A stretch of 56,671 nt of DNA, from positions 1-56,671 of the forward strand of contig CANNHA010000002.1 of the NCBI GenBank assembly GCA_947504275.1, given 5' to 3'. The DNA is from Flavobacteriales bacterium (GTDB lineage: Bacteria > Bacteroidota > Bacteroidia > Flavobacteriales_D > Sanyastnellaceae). A model generated the notes under the pieces. The model ran no database searches, was not told where the DNA came from, and worked only from the letters and a program-made list of their open reading frames with translations. Shown one piece after another: positions 7,698 through 16,028 of the stretch. Made by a program: the position numbers and the translations under genes. Every line of letters begins with the position of its first letter. Position 1 is the stretch's first letter.

Positions 7698-8753
7698 TTA
7701 ATTCTTAAACCACTTCTTGGTTACACCATTAATTTCAATAAAATAAGTTCCCGATGCCCATCCATTTGCATCCAATTGAGACAGTGCATTCACGTTATCT
7801 TTAAATACAACTGAACCCTTCTCATCTAAAATGGTAATGATAACTGATTCTTGAACTTTTACATTGATTTGATTTCCTGGATTTGGGTAAATCGTCCAAT
7901 CTGCATTTGAAGGTTCTTCGATACCATTGGGGGCAGTGGCATAAATCAATGCGCCAGTTGTTGCTCCTAGGGTTGAGTTAATCTGAAGCAAAGGCACCTT
8001 GATACCAGGAGTCAACCATTTGTATTCAACAGCCTCTGGTCGAGGAAAGGAAAAACCAAATGAGAATTGAGAAATGTACAAGGAGTCGTTACCAGTAACA
8101 GTGGATTTGACTTTGATCACGGGATAATCTGTACCGAAAAAATTCATTGTTCCTTCTGCTAGCACCTCAGTTCTTCTTGTTTGAGCCGTGGTATAAGAAC
8201 CCAATGTAGGGATGTCATACTGAAAATAGGAGTCGTTGGTTTGATCCAGAGGATAGGTTAATGGCAACGGATAAATAATATCAATCGGATTCCCTTGTGC
8301 ACCGGTTGGAAATCCACTTATGCTTGCTCCAAAACCTGTCAATGCATAACGAGCTGCGGTCACTTGATAAAACGCATAGGTATTTTCTATAGTGATAGGA
8401 ATCGGCAATGGTAATTGATCCGTTGGTAAACTTGGTGGCGTAGTGATGGTGGTATAATCACTGTTGTGATCAGCATCAAAAGGTGAGTTGAAAAAGAATT
8501 GATACGCAAAAGGTGCATTGGTTAATGGTTCACAATTTACCGTCGTATAATTCCCCAAAGGCGTAAGCACCGAAGAATTGACAGTCCAAGAAAGACCATT
8601 TCCTGCTTGATCCAAATTCCAATTGCCATTCCAATTCGCATTCTCTTGCGTAAGCACATCGCCTGAATTGGGCATGTCTGCAGAAGTGATCGATACCTGG
8701 GCTGAAAAAACAATTTGAATTAAAAAACAACTTAAGAAAAATACTATTTTCAT
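7698..8753 (-). CDS. Secreted protein with T9SS type A sorting domain
   Basis: A 351-residue exported protein. The signal peptide is MKIVFFLSCFLIQIVFSAQ. The middle is a beta-rich region without a recognised family, rich in Thr, Pro and Asn. The C terminus has the type IX secretion sorting pattern: IYPNPGNQINVKV, then a strand with DEKGSVVF, ASGTYFIEINGV and the basic ending TKKWFKN. This predicts export through the Sec and type IX systems to the cell surface or medium. It is the first gene before fabD (12 nt apart), so it may share that operon. Confidence 0.85.
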   Translation of the reverse strand: MKIVFFLSCFLIQIVFSAQVSITSADMPNSGDVLTQENANWNGNWNLDQAGNGLSWTVNSSVLTPLGNYTTVNCEPLTNAPFAYQFFFNSPFDADHNSDYTTITTPPSLPTDQLPLPIPITIENTYAFYQVTAARYALTGFGASISGFPTGAQGNPIDIIYPLPLTYPLDQTNDSYFQYDIPTLGSYTTAQTRRTEVLAEGTMNFFGTDYPVIKVKSTVTGNDSLYISQFSFGFSFPRPEAVEYKWLTPGIKVPLLQINSTLGATTGALIYATAPNGIEEPSNADWTIYPNPGNQINVKVQESVIITILDEKGSVVFKDNVNALSQLDANGWASGTYFIEINGVTKKWFKN

Positions 8754-8766
8754 ATCTTTTTTTTTT

Positions 8767-8774
8767 CGAAGGTA
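8767..8774 (-). promoter_or_regulatory. -7 promoter-like box TACCTTCG for the T9SS gene
   Basis: The minus strand has TACCTTCG, one mismatch from TAnnTTTG, 13 nt before the ATG of the T9SS protein. It lies in the divergent gap with the small winged-helix gene. Confidence 0.35.
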
Positions 8775-8875
8775 ATAAATCGTTGAAAACTTGTGGGGAA
8801 TTTTTTCAGAAATTCTTCAGGGCATCCCGCTCCATGTTTAGCTTCGTACCTTGTCAAAACCGCACTGATTTGAGT

Positions 8876-9148
8876 ATGATAGACCACTACGATTTTGTTA
8901 TTTTGGACATCATCCAAAACTTTAAAAAGAACAACAAAAATCAATTGATTAAGCTATCACAACTGGAGGCCAATTTTTGGGTAAAGGTTGAAAGGGAATT
9001 GGCGCATCAAAATCAATCCGCTCAGTTGGGTGAAAGAATCTCCAAATTGTATCTAGAAGGATTCATTGTCAACAAACCCAATTTGGGTTATACCATCACA
9101 AGAAAAGGTAAGGAATTGCTTCTAACAGCTCGTCCTATTCAGCATTAA
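8876..9148 (+). CDS. Small winged-helix-like hypothetical protein
   Basis: A 90-residue protein, basic and helical, ending in a pattern typical of a wing (SKLYLEGFIVNKPNLGYTITRKGKELL), which suggests a winged-helix DNA-binding or PadR/MarR-like fold; no precise family is recognised. The frame is open from 8783, but the ATG at 8876 is preferred because the upstream residues look non-coding and include a promoter-like stretch (TACCTTG, 8847-8853). It is divergent from the T9SS gene, and its stop directly abuts the convergent ribH stop at 9149. It could be a local regulator; this is inference. Confidence 0.55.
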   Translation: MIDHYDFVILDIIQNFKKNNKNQLIKLSQLEANFWVKVERELAHQNQSAQLGERISKLYLEGFIVNKPNLGYTITRKGKELLLTARPIQH

Positions 9149-9640
9149 TTATAAGGCATTAAGCTTAGCTCTCAAAGCGGCCATCTTTATTACAGTTGCG
9201 GCTGCTTCTGCTCCTTTGTTTCCTTTTTTGCCACCACTGCGGTCTTTGGATTGCTGAATGTTGTCATCGGTCAATACCCCAAAAATAACCGGCATTGCAT
9301 ATTGAAGACCTACATTCATGACACCAGTTGCTGTGGCTTGAGAAACAAAATCAAAATGAGCTGTCTCACCTCTAATAACACATCCCAAACAGATGACACC
9401 ATCCAACGGCTGAGACTCTATCAATAGCTGTGCACCATGCGCCAATTCAAAACTACCCGGAACATAGATAATTTTGATTTTCGACTTTTTAACGCCAGCC
9501 TTCTTGAGGACATCTAAAGCGCCTTTTAAAAGCCCATTGGTAATTTCATTGTTCCATTCAGACACAACGATACCAAAAGAGAAATGCCCGGCTTCGGGCA
9601 TTTGACTCCAATCGATATTCGATAAATTTTTTGTTGCCAT
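9149..9640 (-). CDS. ribH: 6,7-dimethyl-8-ribityllumazine synthase
   Basis: A 163-residue lumazine synthase that condenses 5-amino-6-ribitylaminouracil with 3,4-dihydroxy-2-butanone phosphate, the penultimate riboflavin step. Seen motifs: substrate loop FGIVVSEWN, VPGSFELAHGAQ, the conserved GCVIRGETAHFDFV with the catalytic His, and FGVLTDDNIQQ. Length fits the subunit of the icosahedral or pentameric enzyme. Its ATG overlaps the stop of the upstream TPR gene by one base (TAATG), so they form a two-gene operon. Confidence 0.96.
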   Translation of the reverse strand: MATKNLSNIDWSQMPEAGHFSFGIVVSEWNNEITNGLLKGALDVLKKAGVKKSKIKIIYVPGSFELAHGAQLLIESQPLDGVICLGCVIRGETAHFDFVSQATATGVMNVGLQYAMPVIFGVLTDDNIQQSKDRSGGKKGNKGAEAAATVIKMAALRAKLNAL

Positions 9641-10326
9641 TATTTTCCTTGAGCCTCAATCCAGCCCAACATTTTTTGAGCTTCACCAATTTCTTGACTG
9701 CGCTTAAAGTTATCTACAACCTCTTGCAACAACTCTTTGGCCGAAGCAAAATCTTGACGCTCCACTTGAACGCGCGCGGCTTTCATTAAATAGAACGGTG
9801 CCAAAGCGTCTTTTGAATCTGAAGACATTGCCTTCTTGGCGGCTTTCTGCAACCAATCAGCAGCGTCATCAAACTGACCCAATTCAACATACATATCTCC
9901 TGCATTTCCGATGGCTTGAATTCCAATGGTATTGTCGTTGAAATCAACATCTTTAAACAAATCCAAAGCGCCCTGAAAATCACCGTTGTTGCGCTTGGCA
10001 CAAGCTGTATAATATTTGGCTTTCTCAGCAGCAACAGTACCTGAATACTTGTTCATCAATTCCTCGGCACCGATAAACTCTCCGTTTCCTTGAAGAACCC
10101 AGTTCATGCTGTCCATCTCTACCCACTGCTCAACGCGCCATAGCGCCTCATTGGCTTCCTTGTTTCTAGGACCCAAGTATAAAAATTGATAGGCCAACCA
10201 ACCACCGACGACCACTATCAAAGCGCCACCAGCAATTTGAACATTCTTCTTATTCTTGGCATAAAACCCAGACCATCCTGTTGTTAGAGCCTTAGACTCT
10301 GTGCTTGTTTGTAAATTTTCTGACAT
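9640..10326 (-). CDS. Membrane-anchored tetratricopeptide-repeat protein
   Basis: A 228-residue protein with one N-terminal transmembrane segment (about 31-50, VQIAGGALIVVVGGWLAYQF) and a soluble domain with TPR-like helix pairs (AKYYTACAKRNNGDFQGALDLF, IGNAGDMYVELGQFDDAADWL, DFASAKELLQEVV). The layout resembles YfgM-type periplasmic TPR proteins that assist translocon-linked folding, but assignment to that family is tentative. It overlaps ribH by one base and is divergent from recF. Confidence 0.75.
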   Translation of the reverse strand: MSENLQTSTESKALTTGWSGFYAKNKKNVQIAGGALIVVVGGWLAYQFLYLGPRNKEANEALWRVEQWVEMDSMNWVLQGNGEFIGAEELMNKYSGTVAAEKAKYYTACAKRNNGDFQGALDLFKDVDFNDNTIGIQAIGNAGDMYVELGQFDDAADWLQKAAKKAMSSDSKDALAPFYLMKAARVQVERQDFASAKELLQEVVDNFKRSQEIGEAQKMLGWIEAQGK

Positions 10327-10346
10327 GTTTTAGAACTTTCGAGGGC

Positions 10347-10375
10347 CGAAAATAAGACATTTTATCAAATCTTTG
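10347..10375. promoter_or_regulatory. Divergent promoters for the TPR gene and recF
   Basis: The minus strand carries TATTTTCG (10347-10354), one mismatch from TAnnTTTG, 20 nt before the TPR start. The plus strand carries AATCTTTG (10368-10375), also one mismatch, only 6 nt before the recF ATG at 10382. A recF transcript from this box would be almost leaderless. Confidence 0.4.
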
Positions 10376-10381
10376 CAAAAT

Positions 10382-11482
10382 ATGTCAGTGCTAAATCAAA
10401 ATCTCTTTCAGGGAATCAGACTTTATCAATTCAAAAAACACACTGAATTAGAGATTACATTGCACCAAAGGTTCAATTGTTGGTTAGGCAAAAACGGATC
10501 CGGAAAAACCAATGCGCTCGATGCCATGCACTATTTGTGCTTAACCAAAAGTTATTTTCACCACACTGACCAACTCTCCATTCAGCATGAAAAAGAAGAA
10601 TCCAGTATCAAAGGCTGGGGTTCTCAAAATCATCAATCCTTTGAGGTGCTATGTAACCTCAGAAGAACTGGAAAAAAATCCTTCGCACTCAACGGTCAGT
10701 CGTTACCAAAATTGGCTGATCACATTGGATGGCAACCTGTTGTGGTCATTGCCCCGCAGGATCAATTGCTCATTACTGAAAATGCTGAAGAAAGAAGAAA
10801 ATGGATGGACAATGCCATTTGCCAAACTTCCCCTCAATATTTAGAGGCGTTGATCAAATACAATCACCTTCTGCTGCAACGCAACGCCTTATTGAAAAGT
10901 CAACACGAAAGAAAAGTAAATCAATTCCAAGAAATTTCCTGGTACGATGAATTGCTGTTGGAGTGGGTTCAAATCATTGAAAGGGAACGACACCTTTTTG
11001 TGCAGTTTATTTCAACAAAACTGCCTCAATTGATTCAGTTTTTTTCAGGAGATGTTGATCAAGCAGCTGTTGTACTTCAAAACAATTACCATGCAACCCA
11101 GTATCTTGAACAACTGGCTTCAAACTACCAACAAGATTGGCACTCAGAGCGCACCGGTGTTGGACCACACAAAGATGATTTACTTTTCCAGTTAGATAAT
11201 CATCTCATCCGCAAAATGGGTTCTCAAGGTCAACAAAAAACATTTGTACTGGCTTTAAAACTGGCTCAGTTGCTGTTCATTCAAGATTTCGCGCAGAAAG
11301 ATCCATTGTTGCTATTGGATGACATACATGACAAGCTAGACTCCCAAAGACTTTCCAATCTGTTCTCATGGCTGAATGACAACATTCATGGACAGGTTAT
11401 TATTACCGATACAGACAGCGATAGAATTCCGAGTATCTTAGCCTCAATGAATGCGCCTTTTTCAAAAATACACTTTTCATGA
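10382..11482 (+). CDS. recF: DNA replication and repair protein RecF
   Basis: An ABC/SMC-type ATPase of 366 residues that loads RecA at single-strand gaps with RecO and RecR. Walker A is GKNGSGKTNALDAMHY near residue 37, the signature region is MGSQGQQKTFVLALKLAQ and Walker B is LLLLDDIHDKLD. A TTG start at 10373 is possible in frame, but it lies inside the promoter box, so the ATG at 10382 is chosen. Its stop overlaps the dciA-like ATG (ATGA), a pairing common in Bacteroidota. Confidence 0.95.
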   Translation: MSVLNQNLFQGIRLYQFKKHTELEITLHQRFNCWLGKNGSGKTNALDAMHYLCLTKSYFHHTDQLSIQHEKEESSIKGWGSQNHQSFEVLCNLRRTGKKSFALNGQSLPKLADHIGWQPVVVIAPQDQLLITENAEERRKWMDNAICQTSPQYLEALIKYNHLLLQRNALLKSQHERKVNQFQEISWYDELLLEWVQIIERERHLFVQFISTKLPQLIQFFSGDVDQAAVVLQNNYHATQYLEQLASNYQQDWHSERTGVGPHKDDLLFQLDNHLIRKMGSQGQQKTFVLALKLAQLLFIQDFAQKDPLLLLDDIHDKLDSQRLSNLFSWLNDNIHGQVIITDTDSDRIPSILASMNAPFSKIHFS

Positions 11483-11772
11483 GCAGAGACTTTAATAACC
11501 AACCCATAGGCGCCATCATCAAGGAATGGATTAAACAACGCGGATTGGAAAAGAAAATGATGCGCGTGGATGCCATCACAACATACCGAGAAGTTGTGGG
11601 TGACTTCATTAGCCGGCACACCACCAAGGCTGAAATTTTTGGTAAAACACTAAGCATCAGTGTGGATAGCGGGGTTATCAAACAAGAGCTCAGCATGAAT
11701 CGACAAAACATCGTGCAACAAATCAATGAGAAAATGGGTCAACAAATTATTGATCGATTGGAAATTTGGTAA
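11479..11772 (+). CDS. DciA-like protein (DUF721)
   Basis: A 97-residue protein of the DUF721/DciA family. In many bacteria DciA helps load the replicative helicase DnaB when DnaC or DnaI is absent. Visible features are an N-terminal helix (IGAIIKEWIKQRGLEKKM) and the KH-like core (VVGDFISRHTTKAEIFGKTLSISVDSGVIKQEL). The ATG overlaps the recF stop by 4 bp. Helicase loading is family knowledge, not shown here. Confidence 0.85.
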   Translation: MSRDFNNQPIGAIIKEWIKQRGLEKKMMRVDAITTYREVVGDFISRHTTKAEIFGKTLSISVDSGVIKQELSMNRQNIVQQINEKMGQQIIDRLEIW

Positions 11773-11811
11773 TTGTCCAATGCTTTTTGTTTTAATATTG
11801 GAACTGAAATC

Positions 11812-13782
11812 ATGAAAAAACTAGTATACAGTCATCCTAAAAAGGTCGTTTTGTTTTCAGTAATCATTGCGGCTGGTCTTTTCTCTTTGGGTTGGTCTTT
11901 TGTCCCCCACAAAGGAAAATTTCACTCTCAAGCAGATATGGTAAAAATGCTGAACGGAAATCTTCCTGTCTATGATAATGGATTTTTTGTTGGCAGTGGC
12001 AGATGCGCTGGATGCCATGGTGTTGATCCTGTAGGTTTTGCTAATATTACTGCTGAAGGTGAACTGGTTAATCCATCCGAAAATTGGCGGGCAACGATGA
12101 TGGCCAATTCTGCAAAAGATCCTTTTTGGAGGGCGAAGTTATCTCATGAAATGTCTGTTAATCCAGGGCATGCGCAAGAATTGGTAAATCAATGTACAAG
12201 TTGTCATGCTCCTATTGGTCTTTACACCAACAGATTTAATGGCATAGAAGATTACGACATCAATCAATTGCCAACGGACTCAATGGCTAGGGACGGTGTC
12301 AATTGCAGCGCATGTCACCAACAAAGAATGGATCAAGTGGGTAATGACTTTTCTGGCGACTTGCATTTTCACACCGATACCATCTGGGGTCCGTATGTAA
12401 GCGAGGAGCAAGACTTTCCCATCTTTTATCAAGCCATGCAAAGCTTTGTAGGTTATACTCCTGTGGGCAGTCATACATTTTCAAAATCGGAAACTTGTGC
12501 AGGTTGTCATACGCTAGCTACCCATACCGCCGATTTGACCGGAAATTATACTGGCAATGATTTCATAGAGCAAGCCACTTATCATGAGTGGTTGAACTCT
12601 TCTTATAAGACAAGCAATGACCCGGCAGTTCACCAAGAATGCCAAGATTGTCACATGCCTAAATTGAATGAGCCCATTGTGATTGCCTCAGGGTACTCCT
12701 TTTTACCAGGAAGACAGCCCTATGCACAACATTGGTTGGTGGGAGGAAATACCTTCATGCTAGAACTCATGAAGAACAACATCGATGCACTGGATATCAC
12801 TGCCAATGCTGGTCACTTCAATACCGTTATTGCCAGAACGCAAGATCAACTTCGTTATCAAACTGCAGAAGTAACGCTCAATACAGGTGTTATAGACCAA
12901 GACACCGCACGTTTTGAAGTAAATATTAGAAACCTTGCTGGTCATAAATTTCCAAGCGGATATCCCGCAAGAAGAGCCTTTGTAGAATTTGTCATAACAG
13001 ACAACAACGGCCAAGAAGTTTTTAGATCCGGAGGTGTAGACAATGACTACCGTGTGATTGGCGAGAACAGCACCTATGAACCCCATTACAACATGATTAA
13101 CGCACCAGAACAAGTGCAGATTTATGAAATGGTAATGGCTGATGTCAATGGAAATGTAACGACTGTGCTTGAGCGCGCCGATGATTATTTAAAAGACAAC
13201 AGACTTACTCCACTTGGTTTCTCTACACAAGTTGGAGGGTTGTACGATACCACAAAAATCGTTGGCGCAAATTGGGACAACGATTTCAATAAGTTAAATG
13301 GCGTAGAAGGCACCGGTTCAGATATCCTTCATTTTCACGTTCCAATTCAGAACTTTAATTCTGGCGATTTTCACGTAACGGCTCGTTTGCTCTATCAAAC
13401 AGCGCCTCCGAAGTACATGGACGAAATGTTTGCCTTTGACACACCAGAAATCAACACCTGGAGAAATATGTATTTGGAGCAAGGTCCAGCGCCATTTGAA
13501 GTGGCTTTGCAAGAAACCAATTTTACACATGTTGGAGTTGGCGAAATCAAAGCTAGACCAAGTATTTTCCCCAATCCAAGTTACAATGGATGGGTTACTT
13601 TAAATAACCCAGGTGTTTTGATTCAATCGGTTGACATATACAGCAACGAAGGAAAATTAATCACCACTAAGTGGATCAAAGGAAGTTCACAACAAATAGA
13701 ATTGCCAGAAAACAAAGGAACTTATCTATTGGTATTGCGAGGAATAAATGAAAAACGATTGGTGAAAGTTGTGCGAGAATAA
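11812..13782 (+). CDS. Pentaheme c-type cytochrome with T9SS sorting domain
   Basis: A 656-residue protein with an N-terminal signal/anchor segment (KKVVLFSVIIAAGLFSLGW). Five heme-binding CXXCH motifs start at Cys65, 128, 165, 229 and 277, and the last (CQDCHMPK) has the look of the cytochrome c554/c-prime family. A long beta-rich region follows (about 300-570), including HKFPSGYPARRAFVEF. The C terminus has T9SS features: IFPNPSYNGWVTL, VDIYSNEGKLI, GTYLLVLRG and a basic end. A TTG start at 11773 is possible, but the ATG at 11812 precedes a proper signal sequence. The sorting domain predicts surface exposure or release, unusual for a multiheme cytochrome and suggestive of extracellular redox chemistry. 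The electron donor and acceptor are unknown. Confidence 0.85.
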   Translation: MKKLVYSHPKKVVLFSVIIAAGLFSLGWSFVPHKGKFHSQADMVKMLNGNLPVYDNGFFVGSGRCAGCHGVDPVGFANITAEGELVNPSENWRATMMANSAKDPFWRAKLSHEMSVNPGHAQELVNQCTSCHAPIGLYTNRFNGIEDYDINQLPTDSMARDGVNCSACHQQRMDQVGNDFSGDLHFHTDTIWGPYVSEEQDFPIFYQAMQSFVGYTPVGSHTFSKSETCAGCHTLATHTADLTGNYTGNDFIEQATYHEWLNSSYKTSNDPAVHQECQDCHMPKLNEPIVIASGYSFLPGRQPYAQHWLVGGNTFMLELMKNNIDALDITANAGHFNTVIARTQDQLRYQTAEVTLNTGVIDQDTARFEVNIRNLAGHKFPSGYPARRAFVEFVITDNNGQEVFRSGGVDNDYRVIGENSTYEPHYNMINAPEQVQIYEMVMADVNGNVTTVLERADDYLKDNRLTPLGFSTQVGGLYDTTKIVGANWDNDFNKLNGVEGTGSDILHFHVPIQNFNSGDFHVTARLLYQTAPPKYMDEMFAFDTPEINTWRNMYLEQGPAPFEVALQETNFTHVGVGEIKARPSIFPNPSYNGWVTLNNPGVLIQSVDIYSNEGKLITTKWIKGSSQQIELPENKGTYLLVLRGINEKRLVKVVRE

Positions 13783-13804
13783 ACGCACGTTTCATCACAA
13801 CACT

Positions 13805-13812
13805 TATCTTAG
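13805..13812 (+). promoter_or_regulatory. -7 box TATCTTAG, 4 nt before accC
   Basis: TATCTTAG differs from TAnnTTTG at one position and is followed by cccc and then the accC ATG at 13817. Together with similar layouts at other genes in the window this suggests a leaderless transcript. Confidence 0.4.
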
Positions 13813-13816
13813 CCCC

Positions 13817-15298
13817 ATGCAAAAAATACTGGTTGCCAACAGAGGAGAAATTGCTTTGCGTGTGATGCGCTCTGCAAAAGCAATGGGAATTAAAACCGTA
13901 GCGGTTTACAGTGAGGCGGATAAAAACGCACCATTTGCCAAGTTTGCCGATGAAGCCTATTGCATCGGCCCTGCCCCATCCAATCAAAGCTATTTAAAAG
14001 GTGATGAAATCATTGAATTAGCCAAAAGAATTGGTGTGGATGGCATTCACCCTGGATATGGGTTTCTTTCTGAGAATGCTGTTTTTGCTCAAAAGGTGAC
14101 AGACGCTGGAATTACCTTCATCGGTCCCAAACCGCATAGCATTGAGATGATGGGATCCAAGCTCGCAGCAAAAGCTGCCGCGCGCAAATTCAATATTCCC
14201 ATGGTACCTGGAACGGAAGATGCCATAGCTGATGTGGAAGAGGCTAAAAAAGTTGCTCTAGAAGTAGGACTGCCCATTCTGATTAAGGCTTCTGCAGGCG
14301 GTGGTGGAAAAGGAATGCGCATCGTGGAGAATATCGATGAAGTAGCAGAGCAAATGGAACGGGCCATTTCAGAGGCTGAAAGTTCTTTTGGAGACGGCTC
14401 AGTGTTCATTGAACGCTATGTCACCGGACCCCGCCATATTGAGATTCAAGTGCTAGCCGACCAGCACGGAAACATTGTTTACCTTTTTGAACGGGAATGT
14501 TCCATTCAACGTCGTCACCAAAAAGTAGTTGAAGAAGCTCCAAGCTGTATCCTCACACCCGAAATGCGAAAGGCCATGGGCGAATCCGCAGTGAATGTTG
14601 CTCGTTCGTGTGACTATGTTGGCGCAGGAACCGTTGAATTTTTGGTGGATGAAAAAAGAAATTTCTATTTTCTTGAAATGAACACCCGATTGCAGGTTGA
14701 GCATCCAGTAACGGAAATGATTACAGGAGTTGATTTGGTTCAAGAGCAAATTAAAATTGCTCGAGGAGAAAAATTATCCTTCACACAGCAAGACCTAAAA
14801 ATCAACGGACACAGCCTTGAAGTTCGCGTGTATGCCGAAGACCCCACCAATAACTTTTTACCGGACATTGGTAAACTCATCAGCTATGAGCGACCATCAG
14901 GCGAAGGGGTGCGTGTAGATGATGGATTTGAAGAGGGTATGGAAATCCCTATTTATTATGACCCCATGATTGCCAAACTCATTGTCCATGGAACCGATAG
15001 AAATGATGCCATTGCCAAAATGACAAAAGCCATTGATGAGTATTACATTACTGGAGTAAAGACTACCCTACCCTTTTGCTCATGGGCCATCAACCACGAG
15101 GCATTTGTAAGCGGGGACTTTGACACCCATTTTGTCAAAAAATACTACACACCAGAGGTTTTAAATGAGACAGATGGCAATTTGGAAGAATTGGCTGCCG
15201 CATTGGCACTTCACACTTATCACCAAGAACAGCTCACTATTTCTAGGGCCTCAGCTGATGCTAAGAAAAGTGGTCAATGGAAACGCCGCTATGCATAA
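13817..15298 (+). CDS. accC: Biotin carboxylase subunit of an acyl-CoA carboxylase
   Basis: An ATP-grasp enzyme of 493 residues that carboxylates biotin on its carrier protein, feeding acetyl-CoA (or propionyl-CoA) carboxylase. It shows the N-terminal biotin carboxylase fold (KILVANRGEIALRVMRSA), the glycine-rich ATP loop KASAGGGGKGMRI, FERECSIQRRHQKVVEEAPS and the catalytic MNTRLQVEHPVTEM. The C-terminal extension of about 45 residues makes it longer than E. coli AccC (about 450), as in Bacteroidota homologues. The ATG at 13817 is chosen because upstream residues precede the conserved N terminus. No carrier or carboxyltransferase gene lies beside it, so acetyl versus propionyl substrate is not settled. 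Confidence 0.88.
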   Translation: MQKILVANRGEIALRVMRSAKAMGIKTVAVYSEADKNAPFAKFADEAYCIGPAPSNQSYLKGDEIIELAKRIGVDGIHPGYGFLSENAVFAQKVTDAGITFIGPKPHSIEMMGSKLAAKAAARKFNIPMVPGTEDAIADVEEAKKVALEVGLPILIKASAGGGGKGMRIVENIDEVAEQMERAISEAESSFGDGSVFIERYVTGPRHIEIQVLADQHGNIVYLFERECSIQRRHQKVVEEAPSCILTPEMRKAMGESAVNVARSCDYVGAGTVEFLVDEKRNFYFLEMNTRLQVEHPVTEMITGVDLVQEQIKIARGEKLSFTQQDLKINGHSLEVRVYAEDPTNNFLPDIGKLISYERPSGEGVRVDDGFEEGMEIPIYYDPMIAKLIVHGTDRNDAIAKMTKAIDEYYITGVKTTLPFCSWAINHEAFVSGDFDTHFVKKYYTPEVLNETDGNLEELAAALALHTYHQEQLTISRASADAKKSGQWKRRYA

Positions 15299-15332
15299 TT
15301 ATTGTTGAATAAATTAAAACAAAAAAGATAAA

Positions 15333-15776
15333 ATGAAAAAAGTAACCCTATTTGCAGCATTAGCCTTGGTGGCTCAATTTGCTTCTGCACAGTACAAAGT
15401 AGTAACCGTTATTGAGTCCATCATCCCAATGGGAATGGGACGCTCAAGAATGATCGAATCAACTACTGAGGTGGATTATAACGCCTTCACCACCGTAAGA
15501 ACTGATGGTAAAGATTCCAAACAAGGTGATGTGGATCGCAGTGATATCAAAGTAACTGGATTGCGTGAAACCAAAATGTTGAACTACTTCTCAGGTGTTG
15601 GTATCAACTTCCAAAACATTGCGTCTAACGATGCTATCATTATGTCCAAATTAAATGAGATGGATGCTCAAGGTTATGACTTGGCTTTTGTTGCTAGTGG
15701 TGTAGAAAGCGATGCAGGAAAAGAAGATGGTCAAGGTATTTTTGTTACCCGCTTATTCTTCAAGAAAAGAAATTAA
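15333..15776 (+). CDS. Small exported hypothetical protein
   Basis: A 147-residue protein with a clear signal peptide (MKKVTLFAALALVAQFASAQ). The mature part is about 127 residues with an N-terminal strand-rich half (YKVVTVIESIIPMGMGRSRM) and a C-terminal half (MDAQGYDLAFVASGVE ... GIFVTRLFFKK). The EMDAQGYDL segment resembles short periplasmic domains that end in a strand carrying TRLFFKK, but I do not recognise a named family. It is followed by a strong terminator at 15792. Function unknown. Confidence 0.75.
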   Translation: MKKVTLFAALALVAQFASAQYKVVTVIESIIPMGMGRSRMIESTTEVDYNAFTTVRTDGKDSKQGDVDRSDIKVTGLRETKMLNYFSGVGINFQNIASNDAIIMSKLNEMDAQGYDLAFVASGVESDAGKEDGQGIFVTRLFFKKRN

Positions 15777-15791
15777 TTTTTCAATGATTTT

Positions 15792-15819
15792 AAAAGGTCG
15801 CTAATCAGCGACCTTTTTT
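15792..15819 (+). terminator. Intrinsic terminator
   Basis: A 10-bp stem aaaggtcgct/agcgaccttt with a 4-nt loop followed by T residues, 15 nt after the stop of the small exported protein gene. Confidence 0.85.
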
Positions 15820-15919
15820 GCATTATAAGCAGCTTAATAGATTTTCAACACATCATTCATTTAGTAAAAACTAAAAAAACGATTCATCGGAAATAACAAT
15901 TGCCCTTAGCAATTATATG

Positions 15920-15993
<74 letters not shown>

Positions 15994-16028
15994 AATGAGG
16001 CAAAGATAATCCATGCCCAATAAAATTC

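Noticed and set aside
11773-11811. TTG start for the pentaheme cytochrome
   Set aside because: The 13 added residues would precede a normal signal sequence; the ATG at 11812 is preferred.
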